From Odobenus rosmarus divergens (Eukaryota; Chordata; Mammalia; Carnivora; Odobenidae), in contig NW_004450479.1 in the NCBI RefSeq assembly GCF_000321225.1, forward strand, positions 2,778,416-2,842,415: a stretch of 64,000 nucleotides of DNA, in the 5' to 3' direction. Of the stretch, positions 10,641 to 21,377 are shown one piece after another (the stretch's first letter is position 1; each line of letters begins with the position of its first letter). The notes under the pieces were generated by a model. That model did no database searches and was not told the DNA's origin. It saw only the letters and a program-made list of their open reading frames with translations. The translations under genes and the position numbers were made by a program.

Positions 10641-12761
10641 TTTCCCCCCACTCAGAGGTGGCAGGCCAGGGGTGCCTGTCACATCAGGAACAGGAGGAAG
10701 GGTGACTCCCTCGGGCAGCGGGTGACGGGCACGCCAGCCTTGCAGGGGCCTCATCGGGGAAAATCTCTTTATTTATTTTCCTGTCTCGTTTGAAGTGCCT
10801 GGGTTGGGCCCTCTGATCTAGCCATATCTAAGCAGAATCCGATTAGAGGGCAGGGGGTTCTGATAGTCACGGAGCCCTGCTGGGAAGAGGGAAAGAAATC
10901 CCTTGCGTGAAAACTCCAGAACCAGAACAAAAAAGGTCGCCTGGCTTTGTAGTCTCTGAGAGGGCCACCAGATGGCGCTGTCCAGCCACCGATCTGCTGG
11001 TCTCGTGCTTCCCCCACTTTGAACCCACTTGGTTCCACTGCCGGCTGCTTCCAGCCAGGCCCTGGGGGCCAAGGGAGGACAGAGTTCCCTGTGCCCCACA
11101 GGGTGCGTGGATGTGGGTTTGCTGGTGCTGTCCCCAACCCCAGCACGCTGGGCTCCACCCTGCTGATAGGGGCTCGGGGGTGGGCTTGTGTCTACCTGCT
11201 CCTACGAGGAAAACCGATGTCTGTTGGTTAGCCAGCTGGGGCTGGGGGGCAGGTGGGTGTCGCCGGAGTGAGGTGGCCCGTTGGTGGGTGTGGGTTCCAG
11301 CTTCCTGCCCCTGGTGGGAATGGGGGGTGGTCCAGTGTGGGGGAGGGCAGGAAGGGGCTCCCTGGCTCGAGGGTGCCTGGTGAATGGCGGGTCACCAGGA
11401 AGGCATCCTCCATCAGGCAAAAGGAAGCTCTTCCTGGGGTCCAGCGCGAGGGTCTTGATGGATGGAAGGTGGGGCAAGGTCCCGAGCGGCCACTTGCCCC
11501 TGGGGTGGGAGAGGGGTGCAGTAGCAGCTGGGGGCTCCTGTGTTCCAGCCCCTGACTGCCTTCTCTGCTGGGTGCCGTCCTGGGGGCTGCTCAGGGCAGG
11601 ATGGGGAGTGGGGGGGTCCGTGGGACCAGACAGAGGGACTGACCGCCTGCTGGGCTGCCGTCCACAGCCTGGTAGGCCCCCATGCCCTGCCTCACCCCCT
11701 CACCAAGTAGAGCTCATGCACCCCACATTTCTTCTATGGCTGAGTGATCGTGTCACATTGTGAGGGGATCCAGGGAGGACGTGGGGGCCCTGGGGGGGTT
11801 TCATGAGCAAAGGGCCCAAGGCAGGGGGAGGGGCTGAGGCCCCATCTCATGACCTCTTGGGTGCCCGTGAAGCCCTGCGCCCGAGGTGGGCTTCCAAAGG
11901 CAGACCTGGCCCTCTCAGCACTGGGTTCCTCGGGAGCAAATGGCTGGGAAATTTGGGGTTACCAGCATGGGGGCCTGGCAGCTGGGCCTCAGAGGCAGAA
12001 CTGGGACTTCCGATGCCCCTCCGCCCTCACCAGTCTGCCCTTGGGGTCCTGGAGGGAGATTCCTCTTCTTCCTTCTCAGGGAGGGGGAGGCCCTGGCCAG
12101 CTCCCAGGGACCCTGGAGGACCTGCCAGCCGGTGGGGGGGAGGCAAGCAAACTGGGCAGGGGAAGCCTGGACAAGGGGCCGGTCAAGGCCTTTTCAGCAG
12201 GGTGGCAGGCCTTGCGGGGAGGAGGGGGGTGTGGCTGCTACCTCCTCCAGGGGCGAGGCCCGCGTCTGCCACCCCCTAGTCATGGGGCCGCCATTGTGGA
12301 GGTGGCCCTGCCTGGCTGGGTTCCTGCCGTCCCCTTCCCCTCAGGGGTGCCAGATGGGGTCGGTCCGAGGCAGCCAGGTCCGGGCTCTGGCTCCTGGCCC
12401 ATCCCCTCCTGAGGGCCCTGGGGGAGCCAGGAGGAGGGCCAAGCAGGCCGGCAGATGGTGGGCCGGGAGGAGGGGCTGCCCGGGCAGATGGGTCGACTGT
12501 CAGGACAGATGGTGGGCCGGGCAGGGGTCCGGAGCCCGCCCCATCTGCTCCAAGCTCCTGGTGGGGCTTTTCTCGTCCACCTGGGGCTGAATTGGGAGGA
12601 GGCCCAGGCCTGCTCGTCTTCTGCTGGGTCCCTTCTGACCCAGGGCTCAGGCCTGGGTGTCCCTGCCTAGGGCTGCTCTGGGGTCTTGTAGCCCCCTTCC
12701 CGCAGCCGGCACCGGGCCAGTGGTCACAGAGCTGGAGGGATTCCCAAGAGTCCGGGGGTGC
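10641..12761. other. GC-rich single-copy stretch, no gene seen
   Basis: Very G-rich top strand, giving overlapping frames up to 234 codons. Codon content is dominated by Gly/Trp/Arg/Pro, as expected from G-runs. No domain, signal peptide or splice structure was recognised. Confidence 0.5.
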
Positions 12762-13085
12762 CTGGGCAGAGCGCGTGGTACTAGGTGATGCTCGGGGGCG
12801 CCCGGGCAGAGCGCGTGGTACTAGGTGATGCGGGGGCGCCCGGGCAGAGCGCGTGGTACTAGGTGATGCCAAGGGGCTCCCGGGCAGAGCGCGTGGTACT
12901 AGGTGATGCTCGGGGGCGCCCGGGCAGAGCGCGTGGTACTAGGTGATGCCAAGGGGCTCCCGGGTAGAGCGTGTGGTACTAGGTGATGCCAAGGGGCTCC
13001 CGGGCAGAGCGCGTGGTACTAGGTGATGCCAAGGGGCGCCCGGGCAGAGCGTGTGGTACTAGGTGATGCCAAGGGGCTCCCGGGA
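12762..13085 (+). repeat. 40-bp GC-rich minisatellite, 8 units
   Basis: Tandem units begin GGGCAGAGCGCGTGGTACT at 12764, 12804, 12842, 12882, 12922, 12962, 13002 and 13042. Spacing is 40 throughout except one 38-base unit. Each unit has an invariant part (GTGGTACTAGGTGATGC) and a variable junction (TCGGGGGCGCC, CGGGGGCGCC, CAAGGGGCTCC or CAAGGGGCGCC). Several CpG per unit survive. There are no unique spacers, so this is not CRISPR-like. Confidence 0.97.
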
Positions 13086-13924
13086 CAGGCAGATGATAAG
13101 TGCTCCCTTGTCATCAGCAGTCAGCCTGCTACAGCAGATGAGGGGGTCATGGACGAGGGTCAGTAGCCGAGGGAGGGTCACCCCGGTGGGGGGCCAGGGC
13201 TGCCTCCCATAGGACGGGATGGCTGAGCCCACGCAGGCTTCAGGGCAGGACGCGGGCGGCGGGTGGGCAGAGGGAGGCCAGGGCAGGAAGCAGGGGGGCG
13301 GTCAGCTCCACCGCGGCGGGTGCGAAGACTCTGGGCATCCAGGGAGGCTGTGGGGTCACCTCCCGTGACGACGTCAGTCCTCAGACCCCTGTGCGGGGTG
13401 CCACGGCTGTGTCCTGGGCCCAAGGGCGTTGGGAGAATTGATCATATTGTGTTCTTACATTGATAGTGATGCTCGAAAAATATCTTTTTCTTTTTTTGAC
13501 CAATTACAAAGCAAAACCTTTGCTGCGCCGAGTGCGACGCACAGCTGTTTTCACAGAGCTCGGCTTTGGGCTGAGTGTTGGGGTTTTCCTATCGCCGGGA
13601 GCAGCTCCGGCGAGGGAGGCCGGTCCCCCTGCTCCAGGAGGGAGGGAAGGGACCGGGCTGGGGCGTGGGGGGAGACAGGGTGGAGGAGGGGCCGTGACAG
13701 GGTCCAGGTTGCCTTCCAGAAGGTTCCCTGGATGCTGGGTAGAGTGTGGTCCTGGCGTCTGCGCCAGTGAGGGCTCAGGGCTTGGGCAGCACCCCCTGCC
13801 CACCCCGCCCGTGGCTGTAGGGAGCTCACCTTGCCCACTTCCTGCCACCCTCCTCCCTGGTTCCTCCCCAAATTCAGCTCTCCCGGAGCCAGACGGGCAG
13901 GGTCCAATCCCCCTCCATACCTGC
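13086..13924. other. GC-rich single-copy stretch, no gene seen
   Basis: Directly downstream of the minisatellite. It contains moderate CpG (for example 13250-13400) but no clear island. Overlapping frames are short and anonymous. Confidence 0.45.
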
Positions 13925-14090
13925 CCAGGGTCACTCAGCCTCTCTGGGCTTTGATTCCCTCAGATGTAAAAGGGGGACCATCACATCTGTACTTGGTGGG
14001 GTCGCTGTGACGATTCACTGACCATGGCTTACCCCCGCCCCCTCCGTCCTGCACACAGTTGGTGCCCGCTCCTATAATCACTACGTTGTG
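13925..14090 (+). repeat. MIR SINE
   Basis: Has the MIR succession: a GGGTCACTCAGCCTCTCTGGG core, TTTGATTCCCTCAGATGTAA and AAGGGGGACCATCACATCTGT, followed by GTGACGATTCACTGA. Old and diverged. Confidence 0.7.
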
Positions 14091-14099
14091 GTCTTCGTT

Positions 14100-14515
14100 T
14101 TCTCTTGTCGGGGTGGAACCCGCTTACGTTAGAGAAACCATGTTCAAGTCAGTGCTGTTTAGTGCCTCGCAGTGTCTGCCACCATCACCGCTGTCTACTT
14201 CTAGAACATTGTCAGCAGCCCAGGGGAACCCCCAGCCTCTTCAGCAGCCACCCCCGGCAGCCCCCAACCTTCCGTCTGCCTCTGGAGTTGCCTGGCGCCG
14301 TCCTCGGGGCACCGTGTGCTCAGGGTCCATCCGCGTTGCAGGAGGGGTCAGAGTCCGTTCCTTTGCATGGCCGAGGGATATTCCATGGTGTGGCTAGACC
14401 ACATCCCGCATCTCCTTTCGTGCATCGATGTATATTTGGACTGCTTCTACCTTTCGGCTCTTGTCAGGAATGGTGCTGTGAACGTGTGTGTACAGATTTT
14501 TATTTGAACACCTGT
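14100..14515 (-). repeat. Old L1 (L1M) 3' end, antisense
   Basis: Blocks typical of backward L1 ends are seen: TTCTAGAACATTGTCA, TTTGCATGGCCGAGGGATAT plus TCCATGGTGTGGCTAGACCA, TTGGACTGCTTCTACCTTTC and GGAATGGTGCTGTGAACGTG. The 208-codon frame starting at 14105 runs through this repeat and the U6 pseudogene and is not a gene. Confidence 0.75.
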
Positions 14516-14524
14516 TGCATTTTT

Positions 14525-14630
14525 CTTTATGTGGAACCCTTCACAAATGTGGGTGTTGTCCTGGCACAGGGGCCACGCCAAGCATCTCCGTATGGTTTCA
14601 ATTTTAGCATAGGCGCAAGCGTTCTGGTGC
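14525..14630 (-). pseudogene. U6 snRNA pseudogene (U6-derived retrocopy)
   Basis: Read on the minus strand this 106-base segment follows U6 spliceosomal RNA along its whole length. It has a degraded 5' stem, CTAAAATTGAAAC where U6 has CTAAAATTGGAAC, then the GCC(C)CTGTGCCAGGA segment for GCCCCTGCGCAAGGA, and TTTGTGAAGGGTTCCACAT at the 3' end. The intramolecular-stem and ACAGAGA-box region is mutated (ACGGAGATGC in place of ACAGAGAAGATTAGC), so it cannot work as U6. I see no upstream PSE/TATA arrangement. It lies directly beside an antisense L1, as expected for an L1-mobilised copy. Confidence 0.85.
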
Positions 14631-14724
14631 ATGTCTTAACCTTTATTATCTGGATCCTTCTTTATGGTCCATGGATGATGATGGAACTCTTTGTTGAAAT
14701 CCTAGTAGTGCCAGGCTCCTTCTC

Positions 14725-14812
14725 GTCATGAGGCTGACTCCATGCTGCCTCGTGCTGCACGTGGGGGAAACTGAGGCACACAGAGACTCAGCCCCTTCCT
14801 GTGGTCTTCTGT
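14725..14812 (-). repeat. Possible MIR fragment, antisense
   Basis: GGGGGAAACTGAGGCACACAG followed by AGACTCAGCCCC is the common antisense MIR core (ATGAGGAAACTGAGGCACAGAG type). Short, and based on that core alone. Confidence 0.5.
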
Positions 14813-15137
14813 TGTTCCTGTGCATGGGCTGTCTCTGGGTCATTTCCCCTGGGCTTGCCCCTGCCCACGTGTCGTGGGGCTTCTCATCTGGTACAGTGGC
14901 TGTGGGTATGGGGGCCCTGGCTCTCGTGCCTTCCTCCTCCCCCTCCCCGTCTTGTCTGCTCCTCGTCTACTCTGCCAGGCTTCCCCTCCCTCCTGCTGCC
15001 TGGGATCACCCGGGACCCCCATGGGCATCCCTGGTTCTGCAGGTGTCACCTTGGGCCGCAGATGTGGCTCACTTCTGCTTGAGACCTTTGGCCTCCTGGG
15101 CAGACACAGAGCCTGAGCCTTGCTTCCCTGGCCTGGA

Positions 15138-15195
15138 GGGGCCCCAGTGAGTCTGGGAGCCTGCAGGGGCCCCAGTGAGTCTGGGAGCCAGGAGG
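15138..15195 (+). repeat. 28-bp tandem duplication
   Basis: GGGGCCCCAGTGAGTCTGGG followed by AGCC occurs twice head-to-tail (second copy from about 15166), separated by TGCA. The internal GGGGCCCC palindrome is retained in both. It is within anonymous GC-rich DNA. Confidence 0.9.
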
Positions 15196-15231
15196 GAGGA
15201 GATCTTGTTCTCCAGGGAGGAGCTCCCTTGT

Positions 15232-15345
15232 GCCCAGAGAACTTTGCAGAGCTCTCCACTTAGGGACAGTGTCAAGTGGCCTGCCTGAGGCCACATAGCT
15301 GGTACTCATGTCTGAGAATGGAAGGACTTGTGTCCAGGAATGGAA
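15232..15345 (-). repeat. MIR SINE, antisense
   Basis: The block ...GGGACAGTGTCAAGTGGCCTG, CCTGAGGCCACATAGCTGGT and ACTCATGTCTGAGAATGG corresponds to the MIR segment that reads (antisense) AAGTGACTTGCCCAAGGTCACACAGCTAG. Diverged. Confidence 0.65.
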
Positions 15346-16954
15346 GCTCGGGGGGCTTCCACCCCTGCCCTGGTGGACACGGCTCCAGATTCCTGGATGG
15401 CAGGGGTGGGGGCTGCCTCTCTCCAGCAAGGGTGGGACTGGACCATAAGCAGGGCCCCTGCACACCTCTCGCAGGTTCTGAGTCTTAGGCAGAGGGCCAC
15501 TTGGACGGGAAGGCGGGCTGACTTGTCCTTGCAGTGACCCGGCCCTGCCTTTGTGAGCCAGATTCCTCAGCTCCTCCCCTGCCCTGGGCCTCCTACGTCC
15601 TCTGAGCCATGCCCCCTTGACTTCCACCCCCCCCAGTGCTGCAGCAGCGGCCCGGGCCCCTGAGGACACCCGGCCCCCTGGGGAACTCCTTCCTTTGGTG
15701 CTGTCCACCCGCACGGCTGCCCCTGTGAGGCCCCACGGTTCTCTTGGGCCACACGGAGCCCAGACTGAGGTGGAGAGAGCAGGGCCCTGGTGGGGGCAGA
15801 AGAGCTTCTCTGGCTGCCGCCTGGGGTTGAGACGTCCGTGGCTGGACACTGGTGTCCTCTGCTGGGCCCCTTCCCGCCAGTCCTGCTTAACTTGCTATCG
15901 ATCGCGGACCAGGCCCTTCCCTTCTATCTCATTTTCGTGGCTAATGGCTTTGGCTGCCATTGATCCACAGCAAAGGAGCCTCTTGATCAGGCACCTCCCT
16001 ACTGCACCCTGCGGACGGGTCTGAGACTTTACCGTACCAGCCCCTCCCCGTGCTGCCCTTGCGCCCTGCCCGCCCCTCCCCCACCCCACGTCCCTCCCCG
16101 GGTCCCTGCCCCCCTCTCCCATGCCTTGTCCCCTCCCTTCAGTGCCCTCCAGGAGGAAGACAGAATATCCACCACCCACCCCCTTCTCACCAGGCCCAGG
16201 AGAACATGTCTCCTCCACTTGCACCAACTGACTCATCTAGCTGGGTGGAGGAACTTTCTGGTGAGAAGCCTCACCCCCACCCCAAGCTTCCTATTAACCT
16301 TGGGCATCAGGCTCCCACCTCTGGATTTAACTCCTACCGGACCTGGGAAGAAAGCCTCTGTCTGCAAGGAAGGCCCCTCCCTCGGGATGCATCATCACGG
16401 AGCCCTGGGGGCTGATGGGGGAGACCCCTGAGATAGTGCCAGTGGGCAGAGGGGCCTGGGGCCAGGTCGGGCCTGTGGAGGCTTCTTGCTGGGGCTGCAG
16501 TCCCTCGTCTGCAGAGCCCCTGCCCCTCCCTGCTCCCCTGCCTAGGAAAGCCCTGAAGGATCAGGCCAAGGAGAATGTCACAGAAGGGACACCGTCCAGT
16601 GTAGGTGCCCGGTTGGCAGGCCGAGGGGTCCTCTGCTCCCTCCTTCCCTCCCACTGTAGCTGGGCTCCCGCCTTTCTGCTCAGTCCCCAAATGCCTGGCC
16701 CCACCCAAGATTCCAGGCCCCCAGCAGTGGGAAGGGGCAGTGGGGGCTCCCAGATTTGGCGTTGCTGATGCCACCTGGCCCTGTGTGGCCACACACCCTT
16801 GGCTCCCTCCCAAATCCTGGCTGCTGGGGAGTGGGGTGTCCCCCAGCTACGAAATAGACTCATAGCAACACAGCCAGACCACAGTGGCTACAGCTGGGAC
16901 CCCCCACCACCCTCGCCTGGGAACCACTGCCACCTTTCCCCCAGCACCCGGCAC
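15346..16954. other. GC-rich single-copy stretch, no gene seen
   Basis: Contains a C-rich, G-poor run at about 16040-16140. The long minus-strand frame ending at 15046 (267 codons) is anonymous, overlaps other frames, and crosses the tandem duplication and the MIR, so I reject it as a gene. Confidence 0.5.
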
Positions 16955-17106
16955 TGATCTTGTGTCTGGGTCCCCTGGAGGACTTGGTAAACCCAGTTGC
17001 TGGGTCCCGTGCCCAGAGCGTCTGACTCTGTGGCGTCTCGGGTGAGGCCTGAGAATCCACATTTCATCTGGCCAATGCTCTGGGGCCCCACTTTGAGAAC
17101 CACATT
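16955..17106 (+). repeat. MER5-type hAT-Charlie DNA transposon fragment
   Basis: Ordered MER5 blocks: CTGGAGGACTTGGTAAACCC, CTGGGTCCCGTGCCCAGAGC, GTCTGACTCTGTGGCGTCTC, TGAGGCCTGAGAATCCACAT and the 3' terminus CACTTTGAGAACCAC. MER5 elements are short non-autonomous hAT elements; this copy is old. Confidence 0.75.
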
Positions 17107-20100
17107 AACCGAGCTCAGGGAAAGTTTCCCTTCTTAGGAATGGCACCAGGACTTCATGTTTTGCTTCTTTCAGCCTCTCCTGGAAACCAAGCCAGTGTCT
17201 AAGGGCCATCGAGGGGGCAGAGGGGGTGTCTGGGGTTAGTCCTCGCCGGCAGGCTGAGAATCAGGGGGGCAAGATCATCTCACTGCTGGCAGGGACCCCC
17301 TGGGGCCCCCTGCACATTCCGTGGCACGTGCTGCCCGCCCCTGGGCCAACACCACACATCATTTCGAGCCATCACATTAACAGGTATAAAATATTTACTT
17401 AACTCAGCTTTTTGCAAATATTCCTTTGGTTCCTTTCCCTCTGCTGGGAACATAAGCTCTGCAGCCAATGCGAGCTGAAAGGGTTGGGTGTTGAATAATA
17501 CAAGACAAGCCTGTGAAGGCCGGGCAGCTCCACCTGTGTCCGGATCGCCCGCCTGTGAAGCCCTGTCCCCCGGTCACTGCACCACAGGGGCTGGAAAAGC
17601 TGCCTCCATAAATGGGGGTGGGGGTGCGGGCGGGCCGGGGTGGCTGCTCAGGAGACAATTAAAATCACATTTCTAAAGCCTACCATCCACTCTTCTAGAA
17701 GCCAGTTGTCGAGACCTTCAGGAAAACAAATGAGAAATGTTTAAAAATGTATCACTGCTTTATCTTTTAATACCTTTTATTGAAATGTTTCCTTTTTTAT
17801 AGGTTTTCTTCTCACTGCCATTTTGCTCCCCGCTCTCTCCTGGAGCTACAGCTCCAGGTCCCTGAGGCTTAGTGGAAAAGCCCTAAAATAGTAAATGGAT
17901 TCGGAGTGGTCCAGGGGCCACCCACCGGCTTCTCTGGGTTAGTCATGAATTGCTGCATTCCATCCCATCCTTTGCGTGGTGCTGGTGGGTGAGAGGGAGC
18001 CACCAAGCACGTGAGGTGGGGCCTCTGGAGCCCAAGGTGTGACCTGAAGCCAAAGGACTTGTCGCTGTCCCAGGGGTCTGTCCCTAGGGCCCTGCTGGTG
18101 TCAGGAAGGCGTGAAGAAAGCAAGCGTCTTCTCCGAGAGCCCGAGGGCGTGGGTGTCCAGGGGGCCCTGGAGCCTTGGCCTCCTGACCATTCCAGCCTCG
18201 TGCCTCCCAGAACTCCGAAGCCACAAGGATGCTCGGGAGGATCCTGCTCCCAGAAGGGCGGTCAGCTCAGAGGTGAGGGGGTGGAAGAGTAGGGTTCGTG
18301 GGGGGCCGCCAGGACCTGAGAGCCACCCCAGCCATCAGCCAGCACGAGGCCATGAGGGCCTAAGACCACGAGGAAGGGAGCTCTGCCGACAACCAGCAGG
18401 AGCTTGGAAGTGGCTCCTTCCCCAGGTGAGCCTCTGATGAAACTGCACACTGGCCACCCTGGGGACGGCAGCCCATGGAACCCCAACGCGGGGAAGCCAG
18501 CTGCACCTCGCCCCTTTACCTGCGCGGACGTGGAGGTGGTAAGTGTGTGTTGTTGGAGAAAATGAAGCGACAGCTCTGCTTTCTCAGGAACGTGGCTCCG
18601 TGGCTTCCTTGTCTTGGAACGAACAGAAAATAAAGTCAGATTCTGCCGGCAAAGAAGCAGCATGGATTCCTAGAATAGTTTAGGTCTTCATCGAAGAGAC
18701 ACGATGGATCAGTTTCTCCCCATTGTCCTTCTGCCCCTGGGCCTGTCACCCTGCGGAGGCAGGAAGCTCCCGGAATGATCAGTACTTTGTCAGGGGGTGC
18801 TGGGCCTGGGGAAATTGCCCTCAGCCCCGGGGGGCTCTGTGTCCCCAGGATGAGACCAAGTACTCAAGCATTAACAGAGCACTGCTTTCCCCTTACACGT
18901 TAGGGCCATCCTGGGAGTCCAGAGCAGGGAGAGAGGAGACGAGGCGGGGGGGGGGGGGCCGTTAGGAGCCAGGTGGACAGCCAGAGCCTGGCTCCTCCTT
19001 CTTCGCCCGCCTTCTTCTCGAACCCAGGGGGCCGGCAGGACCGGCAGACGGGTGACAGTGTCGTCCCACTGTTGGGGACAGCACGTGGGTGTGGACGACA
19101 TTCCAGCCCGAACGTTTCCACTTTGGCCCCTAGTGGAGCCGTGATGGCCTTATCAGGGAACTCGCTTCCAAGGGAGAGTCGAGCTTCACCCCCGGCTCCT
19201 TTTCAGTGGGCTCATGCCCTGGGTCATGCTGACAGCACGTCCCAAGCTGGGTCCAGGGGATGAGGGGCAGATGTGGCCCTTGGACTTGGGGCAGCAGGAC
19301 TGGCCCTTGTCACCCCCTCACGGGGCCAGGCAGGCGCGGCCACATCCAAGTCGTACGTACAGGCCCAGAACAAAGGACACTAACTCAGAGGCCATGCAAG
19401 CTGATCCACGGCCCCAGCTCTGGCTTGCACTGTCGTTGAGATAAAAACAGTGAAAAGGATGAAAATGTGCTCTTTTGGCAAAAGGAAGAGGGAAGTCAGG
19501 CAGGCAAGCTAGCCCAGAAAACAGACGGTTAACGGTTACCAAGGGACCTGTTCACCTCCTTGCAGAAGAAGGCTTTGGGGGTTTGGTTTACATGCTGACA
19601 CGTCATGACGTCATGGTGGGGGGAAGCTCAGCAGGCCCCCTCCCGGGCAGGAGCCAGCCAGGGCAGGGCCGAGGGGCTCTGCAGCCCTACACTCCCTCTC
19701 CCTTCCCCGCACCCCTGCCCTGTGTCCCCTGGGCCTGGACCGGGGTTACCTGCAGGGGGGACCCCACACCGGGCCCCCCCCTTTCTGCTGTGGATCTCCA
19801 CGGAGATCGTGAGGTCGGTGAGGGCCGGACTGTGCTCTCTGCAGCCAGCCTCACAGAGTTGAATGTGGTGAGTGTTTCTTCTGTGCTTGTGACCTCTACC
19901 TCCGCGTGCTTTGGTGACAGGCCGTCCCCACGGAGAACACACTGTCTGTGGCTCTCGGGCTCTCACACACAACCCAGGAGGAGGGCCCCGCTCCCAGCCC
20001 TGTGATGCAGCGGTGGGATTGGAGCCCGGCCTGGGGGTGCTGCCGTGGGCTCTTCGTGGTCGTGGTCCCCGTCCTGCGTGAGCAAGGATGTCTTTTTATT

Positions 20101-20269
20101 TTCTTGGCAGGGCGTCTTTCCTTCGTGGCTGGCTCTCTCGACTTCCTGCTGGCTCCAGGGAAGCCTGTGTGCCTGCCGTCCTGCCGGCTGGGAGCCGGCC
20201 CCTCAGCCCAGGGACAGCATGGGGGGGAGAGGGGGAGGTGCCCACACTGGGAGCTTCCCTGGGTTTGCA
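17107..20269. other. Single-copy stretch, no gene seen
   Basis: About 3 kb with no repeat I can name and no supported exon. AT-richer pockets at 17340-17480 and 17640-17830 sit in a GC-rich background. A G14 run at 18944-18957 is both G4-prone and a likely sequencing trouble spot. Confidence 0.5.
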
Positions 20270-20420
20270 GCCAAAGCCAGGAGGCTGCTCAGCTCTTTCT
20301 TCACAATGAAATGCAGATTTCCCATTAAAAGGCAAATCTTTATTTCAAAAGGTTCAATAGGATGTGACTTAAAAAAGATTTCCAGCTGGTTAAATTTAGG
20401 GCAAGGCAGCAGGCCCGGTC
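20270..20420. promoter_or_regulatory. Candidate conserved noncoding block
   Basis: AT-richer block (AATGAAATGCAGATTTCCCA, TTAAAAGGCAAATCTTTATT, CAGCTGGTTAAATTTAGGG) in GC-rich DNA that resembles no repeat family. ATGCAGAT/ATGCAAAT-like and CAGCTG E-box motifs are present. This is inference from composition and motifs only. Confidence 0.25.
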
Positions 20421-20636
20421 CTGAGCCCTGAGCTGGAGGCTGCAGCAGAGCCTCGGGAGGGGCTCGGCGGTTTCCACTCGTGGCGCCCCCCCCTCCCCGC
20501 CTCCGTGGGGCTTCTTTTCTCTTCCTCTGAGTCAGACAAACATGCAGATGGCCGTGCTGGTCAGGGTTGTGCTTACTTAAAATAAGCAACATCAGTTGCG
20601 GGGAGGCCAGCTGGAGATGGCCTCATCCCGCTGCCT

Positions 20637-20676
20637 GACACCCGCTCTGCGGGGTGACACCCGCTCTGCGGGGTGG
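20637..20676 (+). repeat. 19-bp tandem duplication
   Basis: TGACACCCGCTCTGCGGGG occurs twice in direct succession. Each unit contains a small GC-rich inverted repeat (CCCGC...GCGGG) able to form a hairpin. Confidence 0.9.
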
Positions 20677-21260
20677 GCAGGACGTGCCCGGCGCCGGTGG
20701 CTCTTTCTCCTCCCAGCGACCCCCGTGCCCTGCACGCAGCTGAGCTCTGGAGCCTGACCCAGCTGTTTCTTAATCCTGTTCCTAGGCTCCCGTCCCTATG
20801 CCACCGCTTCATCAGGCCTCCTGGGGGGCAGGAGGAGCCCCTGGGGGTGGGAGAGTGGCCCTTAGACCCAGTCCCCTGACAGGCGAGGTGAGCTGGCTGC
20901 TTGGACCTGGCTGAGCCGGACTGACCCGTCTCCAACATGCCGGGGGGGGGGGTCCCCATGGTGGGCCAAGCCCAATGCCAGCCCACGAAAGCCAGCGGTG
21001 GAAGAAGCCCCATTGGTGGGACGAGGGGCCAGCCAAGTGGTGGGACTGGGGTGGCTGGGTTTGCGTGTTCTCGGGTGCATGTGTGCGCATGGATGGGGGG
21101 CTGTGGGTGATGTGGGGGGATTTGCATTTGAGGTTTTCACAGCCCAGAGACCTCGGGGTGAAGCTGGTGAGGAAGGGGAAGCTGGCTGGGGTTTTGGGAA
21201 CCATGGACCCCCTTCAGAGCAGCTCTCAGAGGGAAAGGGTATGGCCTTGGCCCATCGGGG
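20677..21260. other. Single-copy stretch, no gene seen
   Basis: Overlapping frames on both strands, none recognisable. Includes a G10 run at 20941-20951. Confidence 0.45.
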
Positions 21261-21261
21261 G

Positions 21262-21377
21262 CTCCTCCCCTCCTCCTCCCCTCCCACCCCTCCCCCCCTT
21301 TCCTCCCCCTCTCCTCCCACCCCCTCCCCCTCTTCCTTCCCTCCCCTTCCTCCTCACCCTTCTCCCCTTTCCCTCCT
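21262..21377 (+). repeat. Polypyrimidine (CCCCTCCTCC)n tract
   Basis: About 115 bases almost purely C and T on the top strand (homopurine below), with CCCCTCCTCC and CCCCCTC-type irregular repeats. Such mirror-like tracts can form triplex DNA. The Pro-Ser-rich and Gly-Arg-rich frames over it are artefacts of composition. Confidence 0.85.

Noticed and set aside
11803..12590. Overlapping 158-, 187- and 234-codon frames
   Set aside because: Three long frames on the same strand over the same bases show that stops are simply rare here. None resembles a protein family.
12762..13085. CRISPR-like array
   Set aside because: Units are contiguous with no unique spacers, in a mammalian genome; it is a minisatellite.
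15046..15849. 267-codon minus-strand frame as a possible gene
   Set aside because: It crosses a MIR and a tandem duplication and has no recognisable domain; low stop density explains it.
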